The notes: generated by a model from the sequence alone, not told the origin. A DNA stretch of 64,000 nucleotides from Plecoglossus altivelis (GCA_036571765.1 BROE01000019.1:124001-188000), one strand, 5' to 3'. Positions 23,536-34,875 are shown, counted from the stretch's first letter. Numbers and translations: made by a program.

Positions 23536-24912
23536 CATCCATCCATCCATNGTCAACTGTCTCCGGAGTCCCACAAGCCAACCAGGCTTGATAGGACTCC
23601 TTCTTCAGTTTGACAGCATCCCTTACTTCCGGTGTCCACCACCGGGTTCGGGGATTGCCGCCGCGACTGGCACCAGAGACCTTACGACCGCAGCTCCGGG
23701 CCGCCGCATCGACAATGGAGGCCGAGAACATAGTCCACTCAGACTCAATGTCCCCAGCCCCCCCCGGAATCTGTGAGAAACTCTCCCGGAGGTGCGAGTT
23801 GAAGACCTCGCTGACAGAAGGCTCCGCCAGACGTTCCCAACAGACCCTCACGATACGCTTGGGCCTGCCAGGTCTGTCCGACTTCCTCCTCCACCAGCGG
23901 ATCCAGCTCACGACCAGGTGGTGATCGGTTGACAGCTCCGCCCCTCTCTTTACCCGAGTGTCCGAGACACGTGGCCGGAGGTCAGAGGACACGACAACAA
24001 AGTCGATCATCGACCTTCGGCCTAGAGTGCCCTGGTGCTACGTGCACTGATGGACACCCTTGTGCTCGAACATGGTGTTCGTTATGGACAAACTGTAACT
24101 AGCACAGAAGTCCAACAACAAAACACCGCTCGGGTTCAGATCGGGGGGACCGTTCCTCCCAATCACACCTCTCCAGGTGTCACTGTCGTCACCCACATGG
24201 GCGTTGAAGTCCCCCAGCAGAACAATGGAGTCCCCGGTCGGTGCACTATCCAGTACCCCTCCCAGGGACCCCAAGAAGGCCGGGTACTCTGCACTGCTGT
24301 TCGGCCCATAGGCCGATACAACAGTGAGAGACCTGTCCCCGGCTTGAAGGCGCAGGGACACGACCCTCTCGTCTACCGGGGTAAACCCCAACACGTGGCG
24401 GCTGAGCCATGGGGCTATGAGCAAGCCCACGCCAGCCCGCCGCCTCTCCCCGCGAGCAACGCCAGAGAAATGTAGAGTCCAGCCTCTCTCGAGGATAATG
24501 GACCCAGAACCCAGGCTGTGCGTGGAGGTGAGGCCGACTATATCTAGCCGGTAACGCTCTACCTCCCGCACAAGCTCGGGCTCCTTTCCTGCCAGCGAGG
24601 TGACATTCCATGTCCCCAGCGCTAGAGACCGTGTGCATGGCCTCGGTCGTCCAGGCACCTGCCCCTGACCGCCGCCCAAAACACACTGCACCGGCCCCCT
24701 ACGGTCCTTCCTGTGGGTGGTGGGCCTGCCGGAAGGTGATCCCACGTCGCCTTTTCGGGCTATACCCGGCCGGGTCCCATGGGCAAAGACCCGGCCACCA
24801 GGCGCTCGCCTGCGAGCACCCACCCCAGGCCTGGCTCCAGGGTGGGGCCCCGGTAACGCCACTCCGGGCGACGTAACGATTCTCCTTAGTTTTGTCATCA
24901 TAGGGGTTTTTG
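23536..24912 (-). mobile_element. RTE (Rex3-like) LINE copy 3, RT region missing
   Basis: The element is bounded by a perfect 14-bp target-site duplication, ttgctacatatttc, at 23522-23535 and 24913-24926. On the minus strand it starts just past the ribozyme segment (CAAAAACCCCTATG), encodes leader and endonuclease, and passes into the linker (ending GTPETVD). It is then interrupted by an undetermined base at 23551, after which only the ATCC/GGAT tail (23536-23550) remains. The RT and 3' region are therefore absent or unassembled at the n. Confidence 0.92.
23552..24901 (-). pseudogene. RTE-type endonuclease and linker
   Basis: The first frame (24901-24038, 287 codons) starts MMTKLRRIVTSPGVALPGP, enters the endonuclease at LALGTWNVTSLAG, and reaches GDFNAHVGDD and SITNTMFEHKGVHQC. 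A second minus-strand frame (24010-23552) continues with MIDFVVVSSDLRPRVSDTR and the catalytic STDHHLVV, then the linker with SCGRKVSGASRGG and WWTPEVRDAVKLKKESYQAW. A short frame disturbance near 24020-24040 separates them. Together this is a complete APE-type endonuclease, the best preserved in the window. Confidence 0.9.
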
Positions 24913-24926
24913 TTGCTACATATTTC

Positions 24927-27244
24927 TATATTTTTAAAACAATTTACAAATCTCATTGCATGAGGGAAATCACCCTCCTACAACCCCATCCCACTCCCCC
25001 CAAAGCATACCACACATATCCTAGCCTTTTCCGCAAATGGAGGATCTAGGGATGGATCATTTTCAACATAGAGAGGACTTGACTTGACTGAAAGCATTTT
25101 AATGCACTTCATTTTGTGTTGGCAGGGGCAGCTATGTTGAAAGAAGATTGGTATTAATTAATGCGTGCAAGGCACAAGCTCTGGACACAATAATGCATGC
25201 CACCTGTCACACTGGTCTTTTCTCTACTTCCCATCTGTAATTATGATAAACTGGCAACTCTTTAAAAACTCATGCAGTCAGTTCACTAAAACGGTCCTCA
25301 GTTTAAACAAAGCCAAACCCCAACGATACATTGCTACACAGATTGCAGGTCAGGAGATCGGAAGATGGATTAAGCCTCTTAAAACAAGTCCCATCTGAGA
25401 AAATCTTACTTACCATCTCAATGTGGCCCTCTCTCATCCGCTCCTCATGCTAGGTATACAGTGGTAGGATGTATGATAGAGGTGAGAAGTTTGAGGTGGG
25501 GAAGTGTTAGCTTAGCCTGGCTCTCAGTTCAGGAACTTGAAATAACCTCTGTGTCTCATAACAAATACCACTGTAGTATATTTTTTATGACCACTGCAAG
25601 TTTACACAGATGCTCAGTATATTATAAATCAAGGAAATCCTGCTATCACTTTTAATAAATAAGGTAGCATAAATAGAAAAGGATGAATGAAGTGAAGGTC
25701 AAGGCTGAATAATAGGACCCCATCTGGGCAGCGAATATGGAGCGAATATTGTCTCAATGTGTTTTCACTGCATGTAGAACATTAGTACCTCCAAGTTTCA
25801 CCTGTGCTATATTTTTCATTAACAAATAACCTCTGATCTCAGCCATGATGTTGAAAGAAGCACCATAGGCTTCATAGGTGTCATTTGGCGGCGTTGACAA
25901 AAAATTCCTTAGCATCAACTCAATAATGAGTAGATCTGACTCCAGCAGGTTGTCAGAGAAAAAATAATTATGCATGCCATCAGAAGACAGTTCAGTCCAA
26001 GTTCCAAACTAATTGAATCTGATTGAGTTCTGCTCCAGAGATTTGCTCAGGATTTCACTTGTTCAATATAGACCTGACAATAACTTGCTGCACGCTGCTG
26101 CACGTGGTGCTTTTGTAGTTGACTGCACTAACATATCATATCAATTAATCTGTTGAAGGCCTTTGAAGGTGCTCCCAGACAGACAAGATTCCACTCCAAC
26201 AGCACCACCAAAAACAACATTTGCATTTGTGACCCTTAGAAACACTTCTCACTGAACTTGTGACTTTGTTGAGGAGATAAGAAGTGACAGATTGATGGGG
26301 GAACGATAGATAGAGCACAGGGAGAGAAAGAGAATCTAGCCTCTCCATTAGAGCCCCAGGCACAAAAAACAGTTGAGAGCCATTTTCTGTTTCTTTTTCC
26401 TCACAAAATACTATCCATTATTTTATTGTATAGTAGTTTAGAGTGAAGAGAAATGTGGATAAAAAGTGTACTTTTATTTTATAACACAAAGTGAACAAAA
26501 TATCTTTAGTATTCCACAAGGAATTCATCTTTGGGAAAACTGCAGTTGGCCACCTTACCCCACAAATCAGGAGAATAGGAAATTGTTAATTACCATTGTA
26601 ACCGGAAGCCAGAAAGGAGACTTTTCCCTGACAATATGAGGAATGTTCATCCTACACATGTAGCTCAGATGAACAAATGATCTACCACACAGACAGGAAA
26701 ATCTACCGAAAATTGAGAGGTAGAGTTATTACAGTCACAAAAAACAATTACAAAGAAAAAAGCCTTTGCTTTAAACATAATAATATTTATTATTTGGAGT
26801 ATCTGTTTTCAATTTTATATGAAAAACAAACAGTAAATAATCTCACCTGCCTACCTACCAGTAAAGTAACCAAGCACCAATCCGCTAACTAAAATATAGA
26901 GAGTGGTCCACCAAGAGCTTGGCTAATGTAAATGAACATATATATTGCTACGGGTAGAGTATGCCTGCGGGTATCTTGTCTAAACACTTGTTCCCCTCCT
27001 CTGCAGGGAAAGATGCAAATGGTATCAAATGAAAACATATACGCTTACACCGCAAACAAAAATAAGGTAACACCTATTGTCAGCTACAGTGGCAATACAA
27101 CAGTACACCACACAGGTCAAAATAAAAATGTGTCCAAAACAAAAGAGAGTGGACCCTACACACTTTACACACTGTTACTTTCAGCTATTGATTGTACTAT
27201 TAACAATATTGCACCAATTGTACCCCACTTGTCTTCAGGTTAGT
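24927..27244. other. non-coding intron sequence
   Basis: No exon was recognised. Small open frames (for example about 26932-27243) show no family motif and have the AT-rich composition of the surroundings. Confidence 0.5.
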
Positions 27245-27415
27245 ATAGGCTTATAAAGGTTATTATGTATATTCAAGGTTTTGCATACTGCTTTGTATAT
27301 TGTATATTATTTTGCTGCCAGGTTGCTTTGCATTGTCTTGTCCTAAGAATGTCAGTGCCCAGTTTGACCTTGTGTTGTTCTGTCCATCTGACGATAAAAG
27401 ACTTGAACTTGATAG
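27245..27415 (+). repeat. L2-like LINE 3' end
   Basis: The block has ttgtatattatttt, gctgccaggttgctttgcat, tgaccttgtgttgttctgt and gataaaagacttgaacttga at its end. It resembles the 3' untranslated end of an L2-type LINE, with an acttga-type tail. No coding sequence remains. Confidence 0.6.
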
Positions 27416-28860
27416 GTAGTAGATTCACATGCATAGAGTATTGGAGAGAGCGTGGTGGAGGAGGGGGGAGTGGCTGTGAAGATTTATGGGGCACCACTTG
27501 TGGAAACGAGACACAGAACAGAACATCTCCACGGCCGTGGCCGAAAGCACTGGTAGTGACAAAGTTGGTTTGGTTGCTTCAGAATTTGTTCATTATTTGT
27601 TCACAAATGTCTATAACATACTAGTAAGCAAAGATAATAATTTCAGACAAGTGTTAAATGCTTTAATTAGCAAAAAGAGTTCCTCCTTTATAGCAATCAA
27701 TCTAAATTATTGTGATTCCACCTAACTAGTACTCATTTAAAATTGTCCATATGCTGACGATATGACTTTGTAAAGCAGTGTTAGCGAACCACATGATATA
27801 GAGAAGTGTTTGGATTTCCAAAGGAAATGGACTCCAATCAAGTTGGAGGATCGAGCATCTCATGGATGATCAGTTTTAACAGAATGCACCTAAGACACAT
27901 TTTGTCATGTCATGGCAAAGATTGTGAGTACCCTAACCCTTACATGTAATTCTTCAATTTTTTTAAGAATTGCAGAAATGTCCAAACAAAATAATCATTA
28001 TAAGGTATTGGGTGCATAATCTTAAGAAAAAAATAAATTGTATCCATTCCTGAATTTGACTGTTACATAACAATATGTGGAAAATTTTAAGCGCTGTGAA
28101 GGTGTGCAGATGCCTTGAACATGATCTGTATAAAATTTCAGATAATATTTCTTAATAGTCAGTAATCATCTCCTCTATACAGCCACACGATATAGTAGGT
28201 CTCATGAAACAGCAATCAATGGCTTCACTCCTCAGAGCATCATAAAATGTTGTGTTCAAAAACACAATGTAAAATGGAATCAAGTTTGGTACATTCATTT
28301 GAATAAAACGTCTTAAAATACACTGCATGTATATTTGATGTATAATGTAAGGACCAAGATCTAGTTTGATAGAGCAGGACCCAAAATGATATCTCTATGA
28401 CTGCTTTGTGAAAATTGCACATTCAATTGATATGGTAGTATTGTGTGTGATAATTAAGTTGTATTTTTCTTTTTTGTATTACATGGCTGTATATGTATTA
28501 AGGTAATTGATAGCTAAGAAGGCAATGGTAGTGAATTGTAATTAATTAGTGTTGATTTGCAGACCCCTCTATGGTTGATGGACGTGTGTAAAGCCCACTG
28601 CCCCAACACATAAAATTGCGTCCTTGCTGTTAGTTATATTCTTATTATAAGGATGCAGTGCCAACCTTGTTAGCTGCCTATGCAATCAAGGTTATTTGAT
28701 TAGCATCTCTGCAACTCTTAGTATATCCCAGTAAGCAATGCAAATGGTAAAACAGAAAGTATTTTTTCCTCTCCAATTGTTATACTGTCTTCATATGAAG
28801 TGGTGCTTTGGCTGAAGCATTGTTTATTTAAACGTCCTCTAACATGTGCTTTGTCCACAG
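27416..28860. other. non-coding intron sequence up to doc2b exon 2 of the set
   Basis: Nothing recognised, apart from a Gly-codon-like GGA/GGG-rich run at 27445-27470. The last bases form the 3' splice site of the exon at 28861. Confidence 0.5.
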
Positions 28861-28935
28861 GGGCTTAAACCAATGGATCATAATGGGCTCTCAGATCCTT
28901 ATGTCAAACTGCATCTACTGCCTGGGGCCAGTAAG
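28861..28935 (+). CDS. doc2b: doc2b exon, C2A calcium-binding loop 1
   Basis: The upstream intron ends in a tract closing with gtccacag, and the exon is followed by gtatgt. The 25 codons include GLKPMDHNGLSDPYVK and end LLPGASK. The two Asp residues in the MDHNG and SDPYV motifs correspond to the calcium ligands of C2A loop 1, and both are intact. Both flanking introns are phase 0, so skipping this exon would keep the frame but remove half of the calcium site. Confidence 0.93.
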
Positions 28936-29724
28936 GTATGTAGCTGTTTTGCACTTCTAACATGAATTCTGTTAGAACACACCTGCCATTTCATGCTTGG
29001 GGATATCGATTGCATGTCATGACAAGTCATTTAAATAGACTGCTACAGTGATTGATTCTTATGAAGTGCATCACTATTGAGCCATCCTTCATTCACACAC
29101 AATATCTGCAGTCATAAAACACCATACTGGAAGTCCAATAGATGCTAATTGGGTACAAAGGAAACAAATTTCTCCCGTCGTCCAAGCTAATTAGTTCGGA
29201 CGGGCCTCATATAATAATCAAAACCCCAGAGTAGTCTTTCAATGTGAATTATTATGTCAGCCCAGGAATTTTGAATCCTTTAATCTGTTAGGGCTTGGGA
29301 GGTAAGCTCAAGTGCACAACACCAGGCGTAGAGGTTCAGAGGTCTTCATTGAAAGAGAGACAGACTGAAAGGAAAGGGCAGAGCAGATCTACAAACAACA
29401 CATAGGTTAGGATCTTGTCAACATCTGAAATTACCCAATTTTAGCCAGCAGCACTGGCTGTGTACACAAAGAAGATAATCTGGCGGTGAGTGGAGGGAAC
29501 ACCAGGTTTGAAATACTGTTGGGTTGATGAAGTGATGGATGGCAGGTGTGTAGGGCTGATGGGTAAGATGAAAGAGATGGCTTGGAATGAGACAGACAGG
29601 AAGTGGAGAGTATGACAATGAGATCTATGCAGTGTCATACCTGCTCCCTCCCAGTTATTAGGTAATTGATTGGGTGGGGAGATATGTTTGTGACCTCACA
29701 AACATAGCTTTTCTGAAACCAATC
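28936..29724. other. non-coding intron sequence
   Basis: No gene or known repeat was recognised. Confidence 0.5.
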
Positions 29725-30270
29725 GTTTGACAGCAGGAATTTCAATATGTGAAATTTACATCTCACAGAGCTGTGAGATTCACTGTAGATACAGTTTATC
29801 CCCCAGACTGCCGTTATTCAATTATGTCAAGGTAAAAACCTTTTTGCAGTTAATCACCCTTTTAATGGAGTCCATAACTATCTCCACTGTCTTAAGACCA
29901 ATGAGCTCCAAGGTGTTCTGGCTGCACCAGGTCACTAGGTTGTCAGCTTCCCACCTGCAATCAGACTCATCCCCACCAGAGAAGAGCCCAATGAGGGTGG
30001 TGTCATTCACAAACTTGGCAGGTGGAGGTCAGGACAGTCCCATTGTCCTTCAAATCAACAGTAGAACTTGTTCAGGTTGTTGGTTAGGCGAGAGTTGTTG
30101 ATGGAGTGGGAGGCTCTAGGCTTGTATTTGGTGACCTGCCCAAGCCCTCTCCAGACAGACAGCTTCTTCCTTGTCCAAACTAAGTCATCAGAATTGAGCT
30201 GTGAACCAAGGTTTGTCATTGTTGTAGCTCACTGTGGTGGGTGTTGGTATACAGCAATCCTCACAGATGC
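29725..30270 (-). pseudogene. L2-like reverse transcriptase fragment
   Basis: The minus-strand frame 30010-29822 reads NDTTLIGLFSGGDES, WEADNLVTWCSQNTLEL and LKTVEIVMD. It corresponds to the RT palm just after the FADD motif (the first residues are damaged) plus the adjoining helix of an L2-group LINE. Sequence at 29725-29840 recurs at 38810-38960. The fragment ends where the Tc1-like element at 30279 starts. Confidence 0.75.
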
Positions 30271-30360
30271 TGATGTGCAATCCCAAATCAGAAAAAGTTG
30301 GGATAGAATGGAAAACACAAAGTAGTTATTTCTAAATTTACTTTGACTTGTATTTCATTG

Positions 30361-30440
30361 CGCACTGCGACTTGCTGGCCCCTGTCCAGGGTGTACCCCG
30401 TCATGGCCCCAAGTTACTGGGTTAGGCTCCGTTTGTAAAA
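30361..30440 (+). repeat. GTGTACCC-type repeat fragment
   Basis: Contains gcgacttgctggcccctgtc, cagggtgtaccccgtcatgg and tactgggttaggctcc. The same block is found at 38297-38440 (reverse), 44486-44635 and 55300-55440. This copy lacks the GGAT tail. Confidence 0.75.
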
Positions 30441-31176
30441 TACATCCTTTCCTGTCATTCAGACCTGAAACACATTCCAAAAAAGGTTTGGACAGGAGTA
30501 ATTTAGGGCAAGTTATCAGGTAAATTGGTTAAATAATAATGTGATCTGAAACAGGTGATGTCAACAGGTGATTGTAATTATGATTTGGTACAAAAGCAAT
30601 ATCCAAGAAAGGTCTAGTTCTTTAGGAGCAAAGATGGGCCGAGGATCGCCAGTTTACCAACAAGCCTGAGAAAATTATTGAAATGTTTAAAAACAATGTT
30701 CCTCAAAGAAAGATTGGAAGATATTTGTTTATTTCACCTTCAACAGTGCATAACATATTTAAAAGATTCAAGGAATGTGGAGGAATTTCAGTGCGTAAAA
30801 GATAAGGGTGCAAACCCAAGCTGAACAACCGTGATCTCCGATCCCTCTGGCAGCACTGCATCAAGAATCGTCATTCATCTGTAAGAGATATCACCACATG
30901 GGCTCAGGACTACTTTGGCAAACCTTTGTCAAGTACCACAAAACGTAGTTACATCCACAAATGCCAGTTACAGCTGTACTGTGCCAAAAGGAAGCACTAT
31001 GTTAACAGTGTCCAGAAGCGCTGTCGACTTCTCTGGGCTTGGAGGCAGCTGGAATGGAGCATCACACAGTGGAAACGTGTACGGTGGGTTGGATGAATCA
31101 ATATTTTAGGGGAGAAATTAACACTGTGTGCTCCGGACCAAAGAAGAAAAGGATAATCTAGACTGTAACCAGCAAC

Positions 31177-31323
31177 CCCCTCCTTGAACCGCCACCTTAA
31201 CGTGGTGGAGGGGTTTGAGTGCTTGAATGATCCCAGGAGCTATGTTGTCGGGGACAATAAGCCCCTGGTAGGGTCTCCCAAGGTAAACTGGTTCTAGGTG
31301 ACTAGCCAGACTAAGTGCGGTTC
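31177..31323 (+). ncRNA. HDV-like self-cleaving ribozyme at the RTE 5' end (best copy)
   Basis: The first 147 nt can be folded as follows. P1: CCCCTCC (31177-31183) with GGAGGGG (31207-31213), 7 bp. P2: GAACCGC (31186-31192) with GCGGTTC (31317-31323), 7 bp. P3: ACC (31194-31196) with GGT (31204-31206), 3 bp, closing a 7-nt L3 loop TTAACGT. P4: CTGG (31288-31291) with CCAG (31306-31309) and CTAG with CTAG, capped by GTGA (31298-31301), with a 2-nt bulge. J4/2 has CTAA (31311-31314), where C31311 would be the catalytic cytosine. This double-pseudoknot order, helix lengths and J4/2 C are those of HDV-like ribozymes. L3 is close to the one I recall from the CPEB3 ribozyme. The predicted +1 base is the first base after the target-site duplication. 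A ~74-nt insertion precedes P4. P1.1 was not placed. Confidence 0.78.
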
Positions 31324-31336
31324 ACCAAAAACCCCT

Positions 31337-33212
31337 ATGACAACAAAACAAAAGAGAATCGCTACGTCGCCCGGAGTGGCGTTACCAGGGCCCCACCCTG
31401 GAGCCAGGCCTGGGTGGGTGCTCGCAGGCGAACGCCTGGTGGCCAGGTGTTTGCCCATGGGACCCGGCGGGGTATAGCCCGAAAAGGCGACATTGGATCA
31501 CCTTCCTGCAGGCCCAACACCCACAGGAAGGACCGTAGGGGTCCGGTGTAGTGTGTTTTGGGCGGCGGTTAGGGGCAGGTGCCTGGACGAATGAGGCCAT
31601 GTACACAGTCTCTAATGTTGGTGGCATGGAATGTCACTTTACTGGCGGGGAAGGAGCCGAGCTTGTGCGGGAGGTAAAGCGTTACCGGCTAGATATAGTC
31701 GGCCTCACCTCTACGCACAGCCTGGGTTCTGGGTCCAATATCCTCGAGAGAGGCTGGACTTTACATTTCTCTGGCGTTGCTCGCGGGGAGAGGCGGCGGC
31801 TGGCGTGGCTTGCTCATAAGCCCGTGGCTACGTGGTTGGGGTTTACCCGGAGACGAGAGGGGTCGGAGGGCGCGCGCGCGGAGGGTTTCCCCCCTCCCCC
31901 CCCCTTTGGGGCGCCCCCCTTTCCAAGCCGGGGACAGGTCTTTCACTGTTGTATCGGCCTATGGGCCGAACATCAGTGCAGAGTACCCGGCCTACTTGGG
32001 GTCCCTGGGAGGGGTACTGGATAGTGCACCGACCGGGGGACTCCATTGTTCTGCTGGGGGACTTCATCGCCCATGTGGGTAACGACAGTGACACCTGGAG
32101 AGGTGTGATTGGGGGGAACGGTCCCCCCAATCTGAACCCGAGCTGTGTTTTGTTGTTGGACTTCTGTGCTAGTTACAGTTTGTCCATAACGAACACCATG
32201 TTCGAGCACAAGGGTGTCCATCAGTGCACGTGACACCAGGGCACCCTAGGCTGAAGGTCGATGATCGACTTTTTTGTTGTGTCCTCTGACCTCCGGCCAC
32301 GTGTCTCGGACACTCGGGTAAAGAGAGGGGCGGAGCTGTCAACCGATCACCACCTGGTCGTGAGCTGGATCCGCTGGTGGAGGAGGAAGTCGGACAGACC
32401 TTGCAGGCCCATGCGTATCGTAAGGGTCTGTTGGGAAAGTCTGGCGGAGCCTTCTGTCAGCGAGGTCTTCAACTCGCTCCTCCGGGAGAGTTTTTGACAG
32501 ATTCCGGGGCCGGGATGGGAATCAGCACCTCGAAATCTGAGGCCATGGTTCTCGACCGGAAGAAGGTGGCTTGCTCCCTCCGGGTGGGTGGGGAGCCCTT
32601 GCTTCAAGTGGAGGAGTTCAAGTATCTCGGGGTCTTGTTCACGAGTGAGGGAAGGACGGAACGTGAGATTGACAGGCGGATCGGTGCAGCGGCCGCAGTG
32701 ATGCGCTCTCTGTACCGGTCCGTCGTGGTGAAGAAGGAGCTGAGCCGGAAGGCAAAGCTCTCAATTTACCGGTCGATCTACGTTCCTACTCTCACCTATG
32801 GTCATGAACTTTGGGTAATGACCGAAAGGACGAGATCGCGGATACAAGCGGTCGAAATGAGTTTTCTCCGCAGGGTGGTCGGGCGCTCCCTTAGAGATAA
32901 GGTGAGGAGCTCGGTCACAGGGGAGGAGCTCGGAGTAGAGCCGCTGCTCCTCCACGTCGAGAGGAGCCAGCTGAGGTGGCTCGGGCATCTGTTTCGGATG
33001 CCTCCTGGACGCCTCCCTCGGGAGGTGTTTCGGGCATGTCCTACCAGGAGGCGGCCCCGGGGAAGACCCAGGACACGCTGGAGGGACTATGTCTCTCGGC
33101 TGGCCTGGGAACGCCTCGGGATCCCCCGGAGGAGCTGGAGGTGGTGTGCGTGGTGAAGGAAGTCTGGGCCTCCCTGCTCAGACTGCTGCCCCCGCGACCC
33201 GGCCCCGTATAA
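31337..33212 (+). pseudogene. RTE polyprotein remnant (endonuclease plus RT C-terminus)
   Basis: The likely start ATG (31337) is 13 nt past the ribozyme, and the frame opens MTTKQKRIATSPGVALPGP as in other copies. The endonuclease follows in shifting frames (pieces around 31551-32024 and 31973-32230), and the catalytic SDH-type STDHHLVV is at about 32335-32360. From 32377 an open frame of 259 codons runs through the deletion junction into MGISTSKSEAMVLDRKK, FKYLGVLFTSEG, YGHELWVMTERT and RGRPRTRWRDYVSRL. The FADD catalytic box is deleted, so the copy cannot reverse transcribe. Confidence 0.85.
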
Positions 33213-33868
33213 GCGGAAGACAATGGATGGATGGATGGTAACCAGCAACAAGTCCAAAAGCCAGGGTATGTCATTATATACAGATGTATCAGTGCCCTTG
33301 GCAAAGGTGAATTGCACTTCTGTGATGGCACCATTGATGCTGAAAAGTACATAGAGATTTTGGATTACAATATGCTGCCTTCAAAAAGACATATTTTCCA
33401 GGGACGTCCATGGACATTTCAACAAGATAATGCAAAACCACATTCTGACACATTACAAAGTCCTGGCTGCGGAGGAAGAGGATATAGGTACTTGAATAGC
33501 CTGCCTGCAGTCCCAACCTGTCTCCGATAGAGAATATGTGGTGCATTTTGAAGCGCAAAATGCGACAATGAAGACCCAGCACTGTTTTCCACTTTAAGAT
33601 TTGTTTGTAGTAAAACTGGGACAAAATTACACCTGAAACACTATCACTTGGTGTCTTCAGTCCCTAAACGTCTTACGTGTTGTGAAAAGGAATGGCGACA
33701 TTACAAAGTGGCCATTACAAACTTCTTTTGAAATGTGTTGCAAGAACCACAATAGGAACTGTGCTTTTTTAATGAAATGAAATGCTTGTCAAAGTAAATT
33801 TAGAATCACTACTTTCTTTTTTTCATTTTGTTTTCCATACTGTCCCAAATTTTTCTAGTTTGGAGTTC

Positions 33869-34875
33869 CATGATGTCCCAACCTCTGCTAAACAAAATGT
33901 TACATATGTACCCATTATAGGACCATTGTAGCACTGACAAGTATAATTAAAAGGTCTGTGTATGAGGGTTGCAAACTTGATAAGTGGCAATTAAATTATA
34001 CACACAGCCTCTTTTTTTCTAAATTGTTTACAGCCACATACCAATAATTACAGATATAGATTTTTTGATAGGGAATTTTGAGATTTTGTTTTATTCATTT
34101 GGATTTCATTGTGATAGGTGTCTTATGGAATGTAAAAGGCACTGTAGTATGATCATCGTCCTTGAAAATATTCCTATTCTTTCCATATCTTTTTGATTGC
34201 AGGTCCTATTGGCAAATAAGCCTGTTATTGCTAGGTCGGCCATCTAACAATTTTACCATTTACATACACCTAGTAACTATTGGTGTTTGTACTGTAGATT
34301 TTTTTTGCAAAAAACTCATGCATTCCTAATAGTCTACAGTAGTGGTCAGTAAAGTTATGATAGACTTGCGGTGGCTCTGTAAGAATCATTTCCAGACTTG
34401 AGTATGACAGATTTTATTTTTTTAACTTTTGTGTGACAGTTCTTGAAGGAACATTTCCATCTTTGTCACATTTCTTGTTTATTGAACACTCCAATATCAA
34501 TGTGTGGATTCTTATTAATCTCTCAGCATGCTTTAATGTATTTATTGTTTCATGTGGCTGCAATCTGATATTTACATTCTTTAACAGCTTTTGATACACA
34601 TGACGTATGTATCATTGTAGGATATCTTTGGATAGGCATATGACACTAATGCTGACTCACATGAGAGAAAAAAGAACCATTTGCATCATAACTGTGCAAA
34701 TGGTTACTGACCTGTAGGCCAGTATTGGCCTGAACAAAGGTTGTCCAAATGGATCAGCATTTAAATCAAATTACATTGCACATTGACTATTATTTGATAT
34801 GTTAATTTCATGGATAATGAACTATAGGTTGTCATGGTCAGTTCAGTACTACTTCCCTTTCTGTCCATCACGTAG
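33869..34875. other. non-coding intron sequence
   Basis: Nothing recognised. It ends in the 3' splice site of the exon at 34876. Confidence 0.5.

Larger units (their letters stand above)
31177..33237 (+). mobile_element. RTE (Rex3-like) LINE copy 4, complete ends, internal deletion
   Basis: Flanked by a perfect 12-bp duplication gtaaccagcaac (31165-31176 and 33238-33249). It has a complete 5' end with the ribozyme-like fold, the leader and endonuclease (with frameshifts), a deletion joining 32508 to the RT C-terminal part (MGISTSKSEAMVLD onwards), and the GGAT tail ending at 33237. The lost part is the end of the linker and the RT catalytic palm. The 31858-31925 stretch is anomalous (cg-dinucleotide and C/G homopolymer runs), unlike the same position in other copies. 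The element sits inside the Tc1-like element 30279-33868. Confidence 0.93.
30279..33868 (+). mobile_element. Tc1-like transposon interrupted by an RTE copy
   Basis: Imperfect inverted termini of about 80 bases face each other. The left is 30279-30360 (aaaaagttgggatagaatgg, tctaaatttactttgac), and the right (33868-33785 reversed) has aaaaatttgggacagtatgg and tctaaatttactttgac. The interior is a heavily mutated transposase. Its DDE end is visible after the RTE insertion at about 33400-33560 (tccatggacatttcaacaag, agataatgcaaaaccacattc, then agagaatatgtggtgcat), corresponding to the FQQDNA-xPH and PIENxW motifs. A short GTGTACCC-type repeat interrupts it at 30361-30440. Without the RTE insert the element is about 1.5 kb, normal for the family. 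Confidence 0.8.
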
